This document shows positions 45,066 to 57,009 of a DNA stretch of 64,000 nucleotides, in pieces. Source of the stretch: Polytrichum commune (Eukaryota; Streptophyta; Polytrichopsida; Polytrichales; Polytrichaceae); contig OX485805.1 of assembly GCA_950295325.1 (NCBI GenBank), forward strand, positions 31,297,501-31,361,500. Reading direction: 5' to 3'. Positions within the stretch are counted from its first letter, which is position 1; each line of letters starts with the position of its first letter. The notes under the pieces are model-generated. The model did not search any database. It was given only the letters and a program-made list of their open reading frames with translations, and had not been told where the DNA came from. Made by a program: the position numbers and the translations under genes.

Positions 45066-45273
45066 GTGCCTGCGAAGAGAAAAGTATCCATCTAAGGCAT
45101 GTCTACCTTACTAGGGTATACAATATTGTCTTTGATTGATGGTGTGTACTGCAGGCCCCACTATACATCTCACTCTAGATATATGCCCACATTATTTACT
45201 AAATTCAGTGTAGCAATCCGGTGCAGGATTCTCAAGTTGGAACTGAACATGTTCTTCCTATATAGTGTGCCAG

Positions 45274-45518
45274 GTTTCGAAGATGACATGGATGAAATAT
45301 TCAAAGTGGAAGATGGGATTTTTGAGGACACTCATCTGAACCCTGGAGATGAAACCCCAGCTGGAGATGTTGGTGCTGTCAAAGGAAATTCACAGTTAGT
45401 ACCCGAGGAATGGAGACTGGCTCAAGAGGAGATGGGCCAGACGAAGAAGCAAAAGAAACGAGTTGTTCTTGATACCCTTAAGGAAAGGTCAAAACAAAAG
45501 GTTCAACAACGACGAAAG
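45274..45518 (+). CDS. Exon of an unrecognised gene (charged, coil-forming)
   Basis: A 245-bp exon-like block with an acceptor (GTGCCAG) and donor (GTGAAG). It encodes FEDDMDEIFKVEDGIFEDTH, then PEEWRLAQEEMGQTKKQKKR and LKERSKQKVQQRRK: acidic first, strongly basic at the end. Composition and borders look genuinely coding. A second exon-like block at 46406-46565 (APYLTKKDSPEKYREKIITL) and a 40-bp one at 46149-46188 lie downstream, but phases do not chain, so this is either a broken gene or exons of one whose other parts I have missed. The PEEW...TKK pattern recalls some plastid nucleoid proteins; this is too weak to name. Confidence 0.35.
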
Positions 45519-46405
45519 GTGAAGACTGGTGGTGAGGGTACTGGACACACACCCTTTCCTCGGGTGCTTCCTGGCGACCTTCAGTGAGTCGCTATACCTG
45601 ATAAAAGCAACGAGGATTTTAATGACGACGGTAAATTGTAGTCCTCTTAGAGGTGAACAAATCTGCTGGTAATCCTCGTCTTCCACCCTATACCTAAACC
45701 CTACCTTTGTCAGTGTAGAGACCTCAAACATTCACCTTGCTTCAGTACACAATCAATACTCTGAGAACTTCCAGAGTTAACCAGGATAGAGAGTAAGCTT
45801 GGAGGAATTATACATAGGGGTGATTCATTATGGAAAATTACAACAGAACTTAAGTGAGAGCATCTTAGTGAATCAGGCATTTGATGATTAGTATGAAAAT
45901 GTTCTTGCATTTGAGAATCTGTTTCACCAGGGAAATTCAAAAAAATTCAAGGGAAATCCAAAAAAATTCAAGGGAAATCAGTTTTTCACCTTCTCATTGC
46001 TATGCATGATGAAATTGATTAGGTGTACTGTGAACCAAATGCTTATACATAGACAGATAATGTTTACAAGTGACCCACTCAGATCATATGCTTCATGTTG
46101 TGGATATTCTTGTGGTAATTAATCTTCTGGCCATTGTGATTGATGCAGGTGAAAGTAATGTTGGCACATGTGAATATATTGTTGGCCTGTAAGCTGGTCG
46201 AACCTATTACCACCCAAAAAATGATGAAGATCGATCTTGAAAATCATGAATGGTGTCAACTTTGACATTTAAGTCACCCGAACACAGATTAACATTCCAC
46301 GTCTTATTTTGATTTTATTATTTAATTTCATAATTCAACATATGCTTCACTCAAATTTATATATTGTCGGCTTATGTGATCTTATTCTGTTGCATTCTGA
46401 TGCAG

Positions 46406-46565
46406 AGCTCCATATTTGACAAAAAAGGACTCTCCTGAAAAATATCGTGAAAAGATTATAACCCTAACACCAGAATGCAACCATCCCAATTCTTCAAGAA
46501 TATCAGTGACCCAAGAAATAGAATCATGCACCTTCTTTATGAACAACAAAAAGGCAATCTTTGAG
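46406..46565 (+). CDS. Second exon-like block, unrecognised
   Basis: Preceded by GATGCAG and followed by GTAACA. One frame is open throughout: APYLTKKDSPEKYREKIITL, TPECNHPNSSRISVTQEIES, CTFFMNNKKAIFE. The other two frames are closed. It lies convergent to the dioxygenase 3' end. It may belong with 45274-45518, but joining requires an intervening exon not found. Confidence 0.3.
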
Positions 46566-46837
46566 GTAACACCTTTAAATTCAAAGGCAATCTATATGAC
46601 AAGGTTTATAGTTTAGAGTGGACACCAAAAAGTGTTACAATGAGATTGGGCTACATGCACAAAATGCAGGCATCATTCTAGGATTGATAGTGGGCACATC
46701 TTTGTGAATCGCAATTGCAAACCAGATGAGACGATGCCCGAGGCTGATCCAGTGGTCATACATGTTGGTGGAGTTGGAAGTGCCCACAATGGGGCCACAT
46801 AACCTCTTACTCTAACTTAATAAGAGTTGAATACTTC

Positions 46838-49800
46838 TCACTGTCTGAAATGGTCAAGGGTGTTTAAAAATTGTCTCTGCTTTAGTTCGGTGTAATATTC
46901 AAATGTGAATGGCCTATACAATGTTGACATATTTTTATCACTGAGGAGTTTCGGGGATGCCACAATATCAATGCCTTTTGTTGGCAGGAACAGGTACGTA
47001 AGTGAGAGTCGGGCAGAGGTTCGGTTCACCACCGCACGGTGCGGAACACTCTTGTACTCACCATTTGTCAGCACCTGCCAGCATGTGCAAGTTAATATAC
47101 TCTTTTGCAACTAAAACATCAAAAAAACTGGATGGGAACTGTCGATGGATAAAACTAAGTTCAAACTTGATTAATTAGCACGCAGGTAGGTGGGTGTAAA
47201 ATGGTTGCGTTTTCTGACCAGCCCACTTCTAGGAAATGAGACATGTGATTTTTATGAGATGGTTAGCAAATTCAAATCGAGGCTGTGGCCACTTTCCTCA
47301 TAGTTTTCAGAGCTCACATGAATATCTTAGTCATTATCAAAGTGAAGATGCTTGTGCTCATTAAACAATCACATAGGTCTCCCAATTATGTTGACTATGG
47401 AGCCTAGAATGGTTATGATTTGAGCACATAATCCCATCTCTTTCAAACACGCGTATTTTTGGTATTTGTTCTTGGAGCCACACCTAATCACGTACCACTC
47501 AAATATAGGTGTCCAATTAAGATGAGTAACCGAATTAGGCACGTCTACCTTAGTACCCCCTCTCCCATGTCAAAATGAATTAGCAGAATGGAAGAAACCA
47601 AAAAGAAAAGAAAGGATGCTCTAAGTCATGATAAATGTAAATGAAATATGCTCCAACCACATGTGATCATGGTTCAAGTGCAAGCTTGTGGTGATGATCT
47701 TGCACAAGTAGTGGAAAGGAGAACCCCTCTTGGAGAAGGTTGCTCTCTCATACGTTTGCACACAACAAACCGCATGCTTTCCATTTCTCAAGGATCCACA
47801 TGTTGCATATATTACCATATTCCATTATCGTTTTTCTTACTCAATATGAATATCTATCAACCTGCGAGTGATGCTTCCTCGAGGCTTCCACCCGTGGTTC
47901 ACACGCACTAGAAGAAAACTTGCCCAATTCAACCATCCGTTGCGACTTGTCCATTGCAACTCACAACGAGAAACTACATGAATAAATCATTTTGGTTGTC
48001 AACCGAAATTTTTTAATTTTTGCAATTGTCCAAAAATTGCAAGCAACAACCTCCAATTGACAGTCAAAAAGATTCATTTACGCATGTTCTCAACATGAGT
48101 CGCAATGAACAAGTTTTCTTCTACTGATCGTTAATAGAATTGACGACCAACATGATATCGTTTCCTCATCCGCCTCTAGTGGCCCCAGTTTTCATTTTAG
48201 AAGAAAGAAACGCCCTTCATACCATGCGATTACCCAACAACCTGTAGAAGAGTATGGATTCTCGTCACCTGATAAAGGTAGAACCAACTAGCAAGTACCT
48301 GGATCATGTCCCCGATGTTCACAGCAAATGAATCCGGTTGCGGTCGCACTGCTATCCAGCTCCCGTCACCTCTCTGCACTTGCAAGCCTCCGACTTCATC
48401 TGAGTGCAAGACTGTCAACAGGGTGAAGTCCGTGTGCACTTTCATTCCCAAGGTTTTGTGCGGCTCAGGGCACGGTGGGTAATAGTTCCACCGGAACAGC
48501 CCAGACGCCTGCCTCAAATACTTCTCGAAATCGTGTGCCACATTGGTCACATTCAGACTCTCAATTATGATCTTCATCAGCTGGCCAGCCACCCTCCTCA
48601 TCTGCTCCTCGTACTCCTTGTATGCAGCGCTGCAATGTTCAGTTATCCACCCGTGCGAGTGAAATATCAGCGTCCATGTTAAATCTATGAAGAGGGATGA
48701 AGCCTATGTTTTCCAACACTAAGAAGTAGCATGAATGATAGAGTCTCTTCACCCATATGTTAGAGAGAAGCGGACTCTTTCTAACTGTTGTGATCAGGGT
48801 GATCCGATCTCTCATTCATTGAGGCACTCGGTACCCACAGCTTTTAAGATGATCGGTTAACCTAGTGTATCCATGTGCATAAATTGGATTGTGAATTCAA
48901 GGGATTGTATATTTGGAAGTGTTGAAGCACTAGCTATCAGCATGATATGTGAGAACATTGAATTACAGTTGCACTTGTACACCATTCTAAGTCTATGGAA
49001 TACTAGTTGTGTTTTGCAAAGCCTAGGTGTGTAAAGCATTGCCAACACTACGAGTTAGCTCAGTTAAAGGGGTAACAATTCTTGCTTTGCTCCCACTAGT
49101 TTGATCATGTTGTTGAGGGTACTAAACCATAGACCCACGTTGGCATAAGCCAACACCCACCACTCATAGTTACACACGAGCATTGAGCTGGAATAAATAA
49201 CCATAAAACATCGCTTCAGTAAACTCACCCCTACCTCAAATTGAACCTCAACCCCACAATAACCCATTATAAGTTTACCTACTAGACCACCCCTAAATGT
49301 AGACGACATTGCCCCTAACCATTGACACCAGCTCCAACAAGGAGGGGGGGCAATAACTTTTGGCCCATTGATTGGTACAATGTACCTGCTTCACATTCAT
49401 AGGCAAGTAGAGACAATGCCCAAGAGCAAAAAAACGTCTCTTAATTATGCCAACCTTTGGTCAACGCCATCTCTCTCTTTCTTCTCTCTTTGGACTAATT
49501 GCAACATTAGCACAAAAACCTTGTTCCTACCCAACAAAAAAGTACAAGAAAGCTACAACAAACTACAACCACGTACCATGAATGAAGCATCGTTTCTTAT
49601 TCATGCCAACCCCCCTCCAGTCACCATTCTCTCTCTCTCACTCTCATAACCAATCACTCATTCAAGAGAAAAATAGTTTTCAGAATTCACCATAATTGCT
49701 CATCTATGGAGGTACGATATCATCAAAATTCCTAGATTATGTCCACGAGTTTATCAGTTATGACTGATAACCAGCTCAAGTAGGTGAACGACTCACCACT

Positions 49801-50636
49801 CTAGCAGCTTACCATCCACTCTCCTATCGTTGGTTATCAAGTCCTTTGTGGACTAGTTGCGATACTTGTACATACTAGTCGCAGTACTAGTTTGGGGATA
49901 CATCTACACTTCCGCAGACTATCTATTCCTCTACGACAATATACAATCACGCACGAGTAGAAACAATGCCCATGAGCGGAGCAACGCCTCTTATTCATGC
50001 CAAACACCGGTCACCTAAAGCCGAAACAACTCTTCACCTCTCGAACAAACAAACTTGCAACATCACTACGTACATTGACACTTACGCAAACTCTTTGTTC
50101 GCCCCCGCCCACAAAGTGCGAGACACTTGGGTCGCATTTGCAAAGTCGCTCAGGTAGAACCCTTCCGACCACGGCTGCGCGTCCTCCTCCTTCACGGTCG
50201 CGTGTCCATAGCCCGTAAAGCTCTCCGGCACCTTCGCCACTCTCAGCTTCTCCTCTAACGGCAAGCCAAACAGCCGAAGCGCCTGTTTCCGCATCCCCGA
50301 TACGATCCCCTGTGGAACACCGTGATTGATGATGTGGAAGAAACCCCAGTGCAAACACGCGTCTCTCACTTGCGAAACTAGCGACGCTTGTTTTCTCCTC
50401 GCTTGCACATCATCATCAAGGTTCAGGCCTAGGCATGCGAGGTCTATCACAGGGATCTGATCATTGGGACGAATGTTCTCAGAGTCCATGATGAACTCAT
50501 CATGGCGTAGAGAAACTCGCTGCTCATGTGGCCACACGAATTGTTCCGCGACCACATGATCGTTTCGCCACGTTGCAGAGTCCAGCCGATCGTTTGGACT
50601 CACAACCTTCAGATCATGGTGATATAGTTTAGACAT
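46838..50636 (-). CDS. 2-oxoglutarate/Fe(II)-dependent dioxygenase (DOXC class, GA-oxidase-like)
   Basis: Three exons in phase with GT/AG borders: 50636-50086, 48629-48299 and 47074-46838; 372 aa. The N-terminal DIOX_N region has IPVIDLACLGLN, WGFFHIINHGVP and LFGLPLEEKLRV. The catalytic jelly roll has NYYPPCPEPHKTLG, the iron ligands His249 and Asp251 (VHTDF) and His306 (VPHRAVVN), and the 2-oxoglutarate-binding Arg316-x-Ser318 (ARLSL). All key residues are present, so the enzyme should be active. QFVWP near residue 32, FTGYG, the two intron positions and the YRPFTF tail recall gibberellin 20- and 3-oxidases, but flavonoid-type and other DOXC enzymes share most of these; the substrate is unknown. 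Such enzymes are cytosolic and oxidise small molecules such as hormones. Both introns carry repeats (F1 foldback, CACTA-like MITE). Confidence 0.9.
47215..47560. mobile_element. F1 foldback fragment in dioxygenase intron 2
   Basis: Matches 7144-7345 directly (ACCACTCAAATATAGGTGTCC in part, GAATTAGGCAC) and 44740-45065 in reverse complement. One arm only. Confidence 0.65.
47906..48126. mobile_element. CACTA-like MITE in dioxygenase intron 2
   Basis: Left end CACTAGAAGAAAACTTG; right end in reverse complement CAGTAGAAGAAAACTTG. CACTA termini followed by GAAGAAAA are typical of plant CACTA elements. The interior holds subterminal inverted words (GTTGCGACT..., AATTTTTGCAATTG). About 221 bp. A three-base target duplication is not clear. 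Confidence 0.6.
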
Positions 50637-50639
50637 TAA

Positions 50640-50904
50640 TTCCCTTTGAGATATATTTTATGCCCTTTGGATATAAATATGTATATATATGTATATAATG
50701 CTCTGTAGCTTGATTTACTAGTGCATGCAGTTCTTGTGGACCAATGTTGTTGTAACAATATTTCTGGAAGTCTAGCTCGTAGTTCTCTATGTAGCACAGA
50801 AGAAACACCCACCCATGAGCTATGGAGAGGAGGCTTGAGAGCAACAGGGAACTGCGTGATGGTGAAGAGGAATGACCTGATCTTGCTCTCCCACGTGCCT
50901 CTGG
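50640..50904 (-). promoter_or_regulatory. Proximal upstream region of the dioxygenase gene
   Basis: A TATATATGTATATA stretch lies at about 50678-50697, 45-60 bp upstream of the ATG. Given its closeness to the ATG it could be the TATA region only if the 5' UTR is very short. Confidence 0.3.
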
Positions 50905-51290
50905 TTTCTAGTATTTCAAATTAGAGATATTCTCGGGCAGAATGGCATTGGACCACGTCTAGTTACTGTGGCTCAACCCCGTACACACGGAGGCTCTTTT
51001 CCTCTCCTCTTCTCTTCTAGGTGTAGCTCCCCCCTGCCTTTAATTACCTAATATTTCAAATAAGAGAGTTTCTCGTCAGTCTCATTCACACTGGACCACG
51101 TCTAGGTACTGTAACTTAATTAACCCCGTACACATGTAGGCTCCGCGATTCTCCTCTCCTCTCCTCTCCTCGCCTACGTGTAGTTTAGCTACCCCTGCCT
51201 CTAGTTTGTACTTCACATTACAGAGTTTTCTCGGTCCCTTGCAAATTGGACCACGTCTAGGTATTGTGGCTTAAACCCATAAAACACATG
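50905..51290. promoter_or_regulatory. Three ~150-bp tandem repeats upstream of the dioxygenase
   Basis: Each unit contains TATTTCAAAT..AGAG..TTCTCG, then TTGGACCACGTCTAG-TACTGT (cores at about 50950, 51091 and 51250), an AACCCCGTACACA block and a CTCTCCTCT run. The ACCACGTC core has an ACGT as in bZIP sites. It begins about 270 bp upstream of the start codon, so a regulatory role is possible. Confidence 0.65.
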
Positions 51291-51294
51291 GATC

Positions 51295-52185
51295 AATCTT
51301 TGCACATTACGAGAATCCAAGCCATTGTCAATCTACCCGAGATCGACTGACAACCAGGTCTTCAGGCCGGCACACCAAAGCCCACCAAAGACACTGAAAA
51401 TATGCGAAAGGTTAGTCACATCATGATCTCCGCCTTGGGATGAACAATACAGCGGTGGCAACACATTCCCCCTGCTGGTTTTCTCAACCCCCCTCTCTCT
51501 CTCTCAGCTCAGCTTTGTCGTCGTTGTGTTTTTTGCAACGAAGGCCGATCGACGCAAAAAAAAAAACCGCAACATCTGCAAGTGCTCATCGATCACACTC
51601 TGGTCATAAAAAATCGCGTGAAGTGGGAGCAAACTCTCAAGCACTTCCATCTTCATATAAAGTGACCTCACACTACTCAACTTATACCTAATCTTGCAGG
51701 AAGGATTTAATTGTCACATGCTGTGATCTTATCATTCAAAGGTGCTACCGACCAAGCCACGGTCACGATCCCCTCAAGCCCACCGCCTAGTTTAGCTCAA
51801 CAGCCTCACACGGGAGACACCGACTGACCTTGAGTCAACAGATTCTGCATCCATCAAGCCTCGAGGCAAGGAAAGGAATGGCGCACAGTACTCGATGCAG
51901 TCGATTTGAGCCTGGCATGCAGTTGCCTTGAAGGAGCTCGCTCAGAATCGCTCTCCAGATGCCCAGGGCCTTTCACCTAAAGTTAACCTAATTAAAGCTA
52001 TGGTGAACCTTACTATTCGTGCGGTGCGATTAAGTCAACCTCACCGCGTACAGTATTGGGCGGTCATGGAATGATATATGTATATATAGTATCGTCATCC
52101 ACCGGTTTTGAATACCTCATAATTAAGCTACGGCCCTGCATTCCACCACTGCCCTAGCCTCTAGCTACACTAAAATTTGTATTTA
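51295..52185. other. Intergenic stretch
   Basis: Contains a CT-run (51494-51505) and an A-run (51558-51567). The frame 51440-51691 is driven by these. No gene supported. Confidence 0.4.
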
Positions 52186-52274
52186 GGAGCGCCATTTCAC
52201 ACACGAGCCATAGAGCCGTGACCATGAAATTGGGAGAGCCCAAAAGAAAGTGTCCAAAGGCCGTGCCAACACAC

Positions 52275-52687
52275 CTCCAAAGCAGAGCCCAACATTTTCC
52301 TTTTTAATTGCACCCATACCCAGACCATGCCCATCAGCAGTGACCTATGCCCATCCATGCCCACCCATAGCATGACATATGCGCACCCATGCCCACCCAT
52401 GCCCACACATAGCATGACATGTGCCCACCCATGCCCACCCATGCTATTCAAATTGCGCCCATGTATTCAAAAATTGTGTAATGTGTATTGTGTAATAATT
52501 GTGTAATGTGTCTTGTATGATTGTGTAATTGTGCCCCACCCATGCCCACCCATTATAATATCAAACCCATGCCCACCCATGAATTGAACAATAATATCGC
52601 AGTCATGCCCACCCAAAACCCATGGGCATGGGTGGGCATGGGCATGGGCATGGGTATGGGCACCCAATGTAGGGCTCTGCTCCAAAG
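52275..52687. mobile_element. Nested hAT-like MITE with 8-bp target duplication
   Basis: CTCCAAAG at 52275-52282 is repeated at 52680-52687. The ends are CAGAGCCCAACATT and, in reverse complement, CAGAGCCCTACATT. The related F4 copy at 55875-56374 has the uninterrupted site (CACCTCCAAAATCATG in reverse complement), which proves the insertion. Confidence 0.9.
52318..52665. repeat. GCCCACCCAT minisatellite in inverted arrangement
   Basis: Many copies of the decamer ATGCCCACCC lie at 52318-52445 and 52538-52612, and the complementary ATGGGTGGGC/ATGGGC words lie at 52620-52662. Together they can fold back. The G/C-strand asymmetry is strong. Located inside the nested hAT-like element. Confidence 0.8.
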
Positions 52688-53073
52688 TCATCATGCAGTG
52701 TGGTCGCGGATCCTCGAGTGTAGTGTGAAGTCATATGTGACCGGAACCTCAACCAAATGCTATTTCAACGAGTTTCTATTCATGCAGGTCCTAAGCATGG
52801 TAAAGTAGAATTGCCATGGTCTTCCGGGCCGGGTATGCGTTAGGCTTACCTCCAAGAGGTGGTTTTTGAAAATAGTCCCAATGATCATGGAACACGATCC
52901 ATTCGATGTCATGTAGGAATTCGTGTATACTTTACATCCATCTTGCTATCACATACTCCGTTGGTCCCTCAAGTTTAGTGTGAAGTGAACTTGGACCGGC
53001 TCCGCCTTTTCCACCAATGAGAGTGCTTGAAGTGTAATGGTCGCGGGCTCTCAGTTGCGTGTGTGAAGTGGCC

Positions 53074-53585
53074 TTTTGTGTCACCAATTTTATGGGTCTT
53101 ACTTAGCAATACTAATTGTAAACCACCCATATAGTATCTATCACCAACACTAGATATAAACTTCACATTGTTTGTCATTCCTTGTAAATAAAGTTGGCCA
53201 TTATAGATTTAACACTATTATGAGTACTGTCATTTATTAAGTGTTTTTTCATCCAATTCTCAATCATCCATGACAATATATATTTCATTAGATAAAATGT
53301 TAGGATGCAAAACATACCAAAAGTGGATGAATCAAAGGTGAGTTAGGGTGAGTTAGTGTAGTACCTAGGGATGCGGTAAGCTTAGATGGTGTTGAAAAGG
53401 GTATACCTATCAGAGGAAGGGAATGGCTAAGGATTCGTGGTGTCAATGTAAACTTTTCCATTGCGTAGGTGAAAACGAAGTAAAACAAACAATAACCTAT
53501 AATTGACTTTTTTTTGAACATTTGACTTCATAAATAGTATCAAAGACCTCCAATGAGTTTATTCAGATGTCACGAATGCCAAGTC
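53074..53585. other. Intergenic stretch
   Basis: AT-rich; no gene or further repeat recognised. Confidence 0.4.
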
Positions 53586-53587
53586 AT

Positions 53588-53843
53588 AGGGAATTATCAC
53601 ATACGAGTGTACCTCTCATTCATCCAACGTAAAAACCCTTAAAGTGTATGTAGCCCAAAGATTTTTTAATTTTTTTTTTAAATAGTTGACTTGCCACATG
53701 ACTTAGCTTTAAACACCCTAAATTAGTGTAGTCCAAGTCATTTGAGGTGAATCTCTCACAAACTTATAGAGGTCCAAGTTTTTATGTTGGATGGTTGAGA
53801 GGTACGCTTGTATGCGATAACTCCCTCTCTCTCTCTCCATACC
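53588..53843. mobile_element. MITE family F2, copy 2
   Basis: Left GGAATTATCACATACGAGTG and right in reverse complement GGAGTTATCGCATACAAGCG; the interior matches copies at 21303 and 53962 (AGTCCAAGTCATTT, TTATGTTGGATGGTTGAGAG). Confidence 0.75.
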
Positions 53844-53961
53844 CATCTATCATATCTATTTAAGTGAATAACATTTCAATGTCCACAAATTATAATGGTA
53901 ACCTTTAGTTTCATAATTATACCTTTGTCAATGTAAGGTGCTTCTACCTATTGGAAGACAA

Positions 53962-54207
53962 AGATAATAATCGTATATGAGTGTACTATCTCTTATTCAT
54001 TCAACATGAAAGCCTTCAGATTGTATATAACCCAAAGGTTACTAGAATTTAGCTTATTTGACATGAAAATTAGTTCTAAAGACCTAAATTACTTTAGTCC
54101 AAGTCATTTTGTGATGAATCGGCCACAAACCTAAAGGGGTTCAAGTTATTAATTATGTTGGATGGATGAGAGGTACACTCGTGTACGATAATTTCCTCTC
54201 TCTCTCC
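53962..54207. mobile_element. MITE family F2, copy 3
   Basis: Same orientation as copy 2, about 120 bp after it. Shared words: AGTCCAAGTCATTTTG, GTTGGATGGATGAGAGGTAC, CCTCTCTCTCTCC. Confidence 0.75.
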
Positions 54208-54209
54208 CA

Positions 54210-55230
54210 TGATGGATGCTTTGAGCACTTGAGATGTTTTTTGAGCTTGTAACATTTCAAAAAACTAAAAAACTAAAACTACACTAAATATGCAATTAAG
54301 TGTCACTTATTATTTGGAGTTACACACTCTTATGTTTTTTTACCAGTGGTGTAGTTTTTCACCAAGTAACGATATTAATGTTTTATAATGTCCAAGCAAC
54401 CAATTTGACCTTCATAAGTAAAAAAATGAGATGTACAATAAACAGTTATATCGTTGCATAATTCCAAATAGCAAGTGACACTAAACGTCATATTTAGTTT
54501 AGCAAGTCCACAAGGAGCGCAATGCAATTAAGTTCAAGGATTTTTCATATCATGTCATGTTTGGGAGTGATTGACATATGGTGGATGAACTTTAGTCAAG
54601 GTTTCTTTGTGATAGAAAGTCATTACATAGGCCCCCAACCCACCCCCCTTACCCCAAAAGCAAATGTTGAGCGTTGACTTATGTGTCTCTCAACCAATGA
54701 TTTACATTTGTTATCCTTAGACGACTATCAATAGTATTTGTTTGAAGTACGTAGCTATCCATTTTGAGAATAAAAAGTAGGTGTTGGAATCATACTATCG
54801 ATAGCATATTTGGACACTTCATCTTATTTCTTTACTAGTTGTAAGAATTTTGGTTACATATGGATGTTGGATATGAACATAAGTTCACTAAAACTTGACA
54901 AACATTATAATGATCCATAAAATCACACTTGTCCCATAATCCTACTCTGTAAACCTATTTTGGGTTCACATACAAGCTCGCGGCTATGATCAAGGTGAAG
55001 CGCCCCTTGTACACACCAACTGAAGAGTTTGTTGTCGTCTCTCACTCACTATCCACACCCACAAAATGTTTCTAAGTGGCACCAAAAAAAGAGTTTTATA
55101 TTAAGATCTCTTTGGAGTTGCTTGAGTCATAACCTAATTTTGAAATACAGGTGAAACTCCTTGAATCTCTTTGTCAGCTTAAACCTTTATGGGTTAGTGA
55201 GATGTAGTGGGACCCATATATATGGGATAT

Positions 55231-55272
<42 letters not shown>

Positions 55273-55870
55273 TTGGGACTCTTATAGTATGTTGCAAGCT
55301 TCTATTTTCTAGAGTGGGAAAATTATAATTGTCTAAGTTAGGTGCAATTACTTTAGTGTGACCTATTATAATCACCTAAAAGTAAGGGTACAATGGACCC
55401 ATAAAAATGTTGTCCCTCAATAAAATAAAGATAAAGTCGAGGCATAACATGACTTATGTGCACACATAACAAGTTCATGGTAATTCCATAAACAAGTGAG
55501 TGGAGGCTCTAACTTAGGTAGGGTCATGGATTTGTCAACTCTATACTTTAATGAACTATAGAAAAAGCATTATGAGCAAGAATAACATGTCACTTGTGCT
55601 CCTGCATGCATTCTCATGTCAACTATGAGATTTAGCCAAAGTCATAAATGGGCTCATCAAAAGACATTTTTTCTTATGCAAAGCGTAGGACATGATCAAG
55701 ATGTCAACACAAACGGAAAACCTTATAAAAACATGACAATAGGTTACAGAACATAATGACTTAATTAAAACAACCATGAAAGATTAAGTCAAATACTTTG
55801 AAACACGTGGCTTTCAATTTTATTGTGAAAGGGTAGTCCAACAAGGTAATTAACACTTAAATCGGATCAC
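54210..55870. other. Gene-free interval with (CAA)n microsatellite
   Basis: A pure (ACA/CAA)n tract runs from 55231 to 55271. Otherwise AT-rich with no coding motif. Confidence 0.45.
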
Positions 55871-55874
55871 TCTA

Positions 55875-56374
55875 AGGCCACTTCACACACGAGACTGAGA
55901 GCCCATGACCATTACACTTCAAGCACTCTCATTGGTGGAAAAGGCAAAGCCGGTCCAAGTTCGCTTCACACTACGCTTGAGGGACCACCGGAGTATGTGA
56001 TTGCAAGATGGAATAAAGTCTACATGGATTCCTACATGACATCAAATGCATCATGTTTCATGGTCACTTGGACTATTTCCAAAAAACCATCTCATGGAGG
56101 TCGGCCTTACACAGAACCGGGAGACATTGGCACTCCGAACACTCACAACTGTTGAATTGTTCTATTTTATCATGTGTGAGAACCCGCATGAATAGAAACT
56201 CATTGAAATAGCATTTGGTTGAGGGCCCGGTCACATATGACTTCACACTACAGTGGAGGGTCCACGACCACACTACATGATTTTGGAGGTGCCTTGAGAC
56301 GGCCTTTGGACACTTTCTTTTGGGCTCTCACAATTTCACGGTCACGGCTCTTGGCTCGTGTGTGAAGTGGCCCT
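55875..56374 (+). mobile_element. PIF/Harbinger-like MITE family F4, copy 2 (empty-site copy)
   Basis: 500 bp, ends GGCCACTTCACACACGAG and, in reverse complement, GGGCCACTTCACACACGAG; TAA flanks both ends. Palindromic at both termini and non-coding inside. It lacks the nested element seen in copy 1. Confidence 0.8.
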
Positions 56375-56414
56375 AACTACCCAAAGTCGCCAAAGAATCA
56401 AGAATATATGCAAC

Positions 56415-57009
56415 TACAGTCCACCCTCTATAAATGTTACACCTATAAGTGTTAACCCTCTCTAAATGTTAACTTTCTTCTACTCCCCACATATTGCACA
56501 CTATAAATGTTAAATGTGTTAACTGTTAACAAAATGGTACTCCCTTCTTTGTAAATTTGACTCTATAAATGTTAACGAATGAAATACAACCATAATATGG
56601 AATGTGAGGTGGAACCCATTCCATCTTATAGTGACTTGCAATCTAGTTTTGGTACCATTAGAAGGTACATGGAATCACGTTCATGTGATGTGTCCAAGTA
56701 TGTGGGTTTGTTGGTGCAGATTGAGAAATATTTGCAAATTGTGCATGCAGATGAATCTCACCAAAGAACCATTGATTCATACTTCACCCGTGATTTGTAA
56801 ACTTGATATTGAATAAAGTTTTGATTGGGTTTGCAATTTTATGAATGGTATTCTCTCACAAGGACTCTTCACAATTGCTTATATTTATAAATGTTAAGAT
56901 TTGTATATTGCTCAAAAAAGTAATTTTATAATTGTTAACTGTTAACACCTCTATAAATGTTAACTTTGATCCACTCCCGAGGGTTAACATTTATAGAGGG
57001 TGGATTGTA
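56415..57009 (+). mobile_element. pogo-like (Tc1/mariner) element with transposase remnant
   Basis: TA (56415-56416 and 57008-57009) flanks inverted ends CAGTCCACCCTCTATAAATG and CAATCCACCCTCTATAAATG (reverse complement), each followed by TTAAC or TTAC. CTCTATAAATGTTAAC is repeated several times near both ends. A 73-codon frame at 56579-56800 (SDLQSSFGTIRRYMESRSCD ... HQRTIDSYF) resembles the C-terminal tail of pogo/CENP-B-like transposases. The catalytic DDE domain is deleted. Confidence 0.7.

Larger units (their letters stand above)
52186..53073 (-). mobile_element. PIF/Harbinger-like MITE family F4, copy 1 (contains a nested element)
   Basis: In reverse complement it matches 55875-56374 from end to end: GGCCACTTCACACACG, GAGAGCCC, CATTACACTTCAAGCACTCT, TTCCTACATGACATC. 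The termini are inverted repeats of each other. A 397-bp hAT-like element is inserted at 52283-52679; without it the element would be about 480 bp. Confidence 0.8.
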
